Source: Oscillospiraceae bacterium (lineage in GTDB: Bacteria; Bacillota; Clostridia; Oscillospirales; Acutalibacteraceae). From it: a DNA stretch of 11,422 nt. Position 1 is the stretch's first letter. Every line of letters starts with the position of its first letter. The DNA is taken from NCBI GenBank assembly GCA_019422905.1, contig JAHZCM010000040.1, forward strand, positions 1 to 11,422. Reading direction: 5' to 3'. A program made the position numbers and the translations under genes. Below are positions 10,671 to 11,422 of this stretch, one piece after another. Under the pieces are notes generated by a model that made no database searches, was not told the DNA's origin, and saw nothing but the letters and a program-made list of their open reading frames with translations.

Positions 10671-11422
10671 GACCGCCCGTCATTGAATATCGTTTCCTTC
10701 TTATAGGCGATATTGGCGAGTTTGCCGTCACAGCGCTTGAAATCGCCTGTAAATCTGCGTGCATACAGGAAATCGCGGCCAATATACGCCTTCTGGTACT
10801 GGTCGTCCGTGCCGGCCATGATTTCATCGCACAGCTCGATCGCCTCCTCGATAATGCACTTCGGCACCGCGCCGGTCCCATGCCCGCCGTAGAGCACATC
10901 GAATTCGCCGATGAAATCCATAAAGTGCAGAAGGCTCTGCTTATAGGTCTCGATCGTCGTTGATTCGGGCAGTGCGAGCAGCGTATTGGGGTTGCATGCG
11001 TCGCCGGAATACACGACCCGGCGGGCGCGGTCGAGAAATACAAGCGTACCGTGCGAATGGCCCGGCACCCCGATGGCTTCGATGCGCACGCCGCCCAGGT
11101 CAAAAACGTCGCCGTCATATACGGGCAAAGTGCGCACCGCGCACGGCGGCACAACATCCTCCGTTTTGGGCTTGAAGGCCCCCTCCGGCTTACCGCGCGT
11201 CACAAAATCATACCGGCGCGCCGGATCGCCGTGCGCATAGAGCATCTCCACATCCGCGGGATGCACCCGGCATACGCCGTATTCAAACGCCGCGCCCGCA
11301 TGGTCGACATGGCCGTGCGTGAGGACAAGCTCCACCGGCAGATCGGTCAGCTCGCGCGCAAACGCCTTCAGGCTGCCCACACCGGCCAGCCCGTCGATCA
11401 AAAGCGCCTTTTCGCTGCCCTC
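10667..11422 (-). CDS. MBL-fold metallo-hydrolase (5' end beyond the window)
   Basis: The visible 251 residues are open to the right edge, so the true start lies outside. A TTG at 11401 could serve as a start codon, but the frame continues through it. Metallo-beta-lactamase-fold metal ligands are all present: H-x-H-x-D-H in T-H-G-H-V-D-H (visible residues 35-41), His123 in G-H-S-H-G, Asp141 in S-G-D-A and His181 in G-G-H-G-T-G. This set supports a dinuclear Zn or Fe hydrolase of the glyoxalase II/lactonase-like superfamily. The missing N-terminus would hold the first two barrel strands. The substrate cannot be assigned. The stop TGA overlaps the start of the DUF4434-like gene, so the two form an operon. 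Confidence 0.9.
   Translation of the reverse strand, partial: EGSEKALLIDGLAGVGSLKAFARELTDLPVELVLTHGHVDHAGAAFEYGVCRVHPADVEMLYAHGDPARRYDFVTRGKPEGAFKPKTEDVVPPCAVRTLPVYDGDVFDLGGVRIEAIGVPGHSHGTLVFLDRARRVVYSGDACNPNTLLALPESTTIETYKQSLLHFMDFIGEFDVLYGGHGTGAVPKCIIEEAIELCDEIMAGTDDQYQKAYIGRDFLYARRFTGDFKRCDGKLANIAYKKETIFNDGRS

Overview
The window looks like chromosomal DNA of a GC-rich, anaerobic, spore-forming Clostridia member, most like the Oscillospiraceae/Ruminococcaceae type. This is an inference from five things: a SpoVAE spore protein, fermentative D- and L-lactate dehydrogenases, an aldo/keto reductase carrying two 4Fe-4S clusters, a short MutS2-like ATPase, and Firmicutes-style promoters, Shine-Dalgarno sites and terminators. 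No phage, transposon, CRISPR, tRNA or rRNA signature was seen.

Left part (1-2250). Nothing is recognised in 1-158. A near-consensus promoter drives a 49-residue single-helix membrane peptide that ends at a strong terminator. Next is an unusual membrane protein gene: five 21-residue His/Cys-rich repeats, three transmembrane helices, then an in-frame TAA. The same frame continues past the TAA with a fourth helix, a Pro-rich linker and a zinc ribbon. A shared terminator separates it from spoVAE on the minus strand.

Middle part (2250-6300). The D-lactate dehydrogenase gene ldhA is divergent from spoVAE and is preceded by a SigF/SigG-like promoter. A minus-strand single-domain rhodanese follows. 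Back-to-back promoters then diverge: one serves the rhodanese, the other a roughly 260-base stretch with no convincing protein gene, several strong hairpins and an intrinsic terminator. That stretch is a candidate structured RNA or leader. After it comes a MutS2-family ATPase lacking the Smr nuclease domain and most of the usual coiled coil.

Right part (6300-11422). The minus strand carries the ferredoxin-type aldo/keto reductase, preceded by a promoter, a possible 48-residue small ORF and a local duplicated segment. Next is an LDH/MDH-superfamily enzyme with a good SigA promoter and an operator-like repeat. A GNAT acetyltransferase pseudogene (one nonsense codon, one frameshift) still has an intact promoter and ribosome binding site. 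Last is a translationally coupled minus-strand pair: a metallo-beta-lactamase-fold hydrolase (5' end outside the window) and a membrane-anchored DUF4434-like putative glycosidase.

The genes mostly stand as monocistronic units between their own promoters and terminators. The common metabolic theme is NADH-linked reduction of pyruvate or other carbonyls (two LDH-type enzymes and the aldo/keto reductase). No multi-gene defence or biosynthetic system is visible. The most unusual items are the interrupted repeat/zinc-ribbon membrane protein and the promoter-hairpin-terminator RNA candidate upstream of mutS2.
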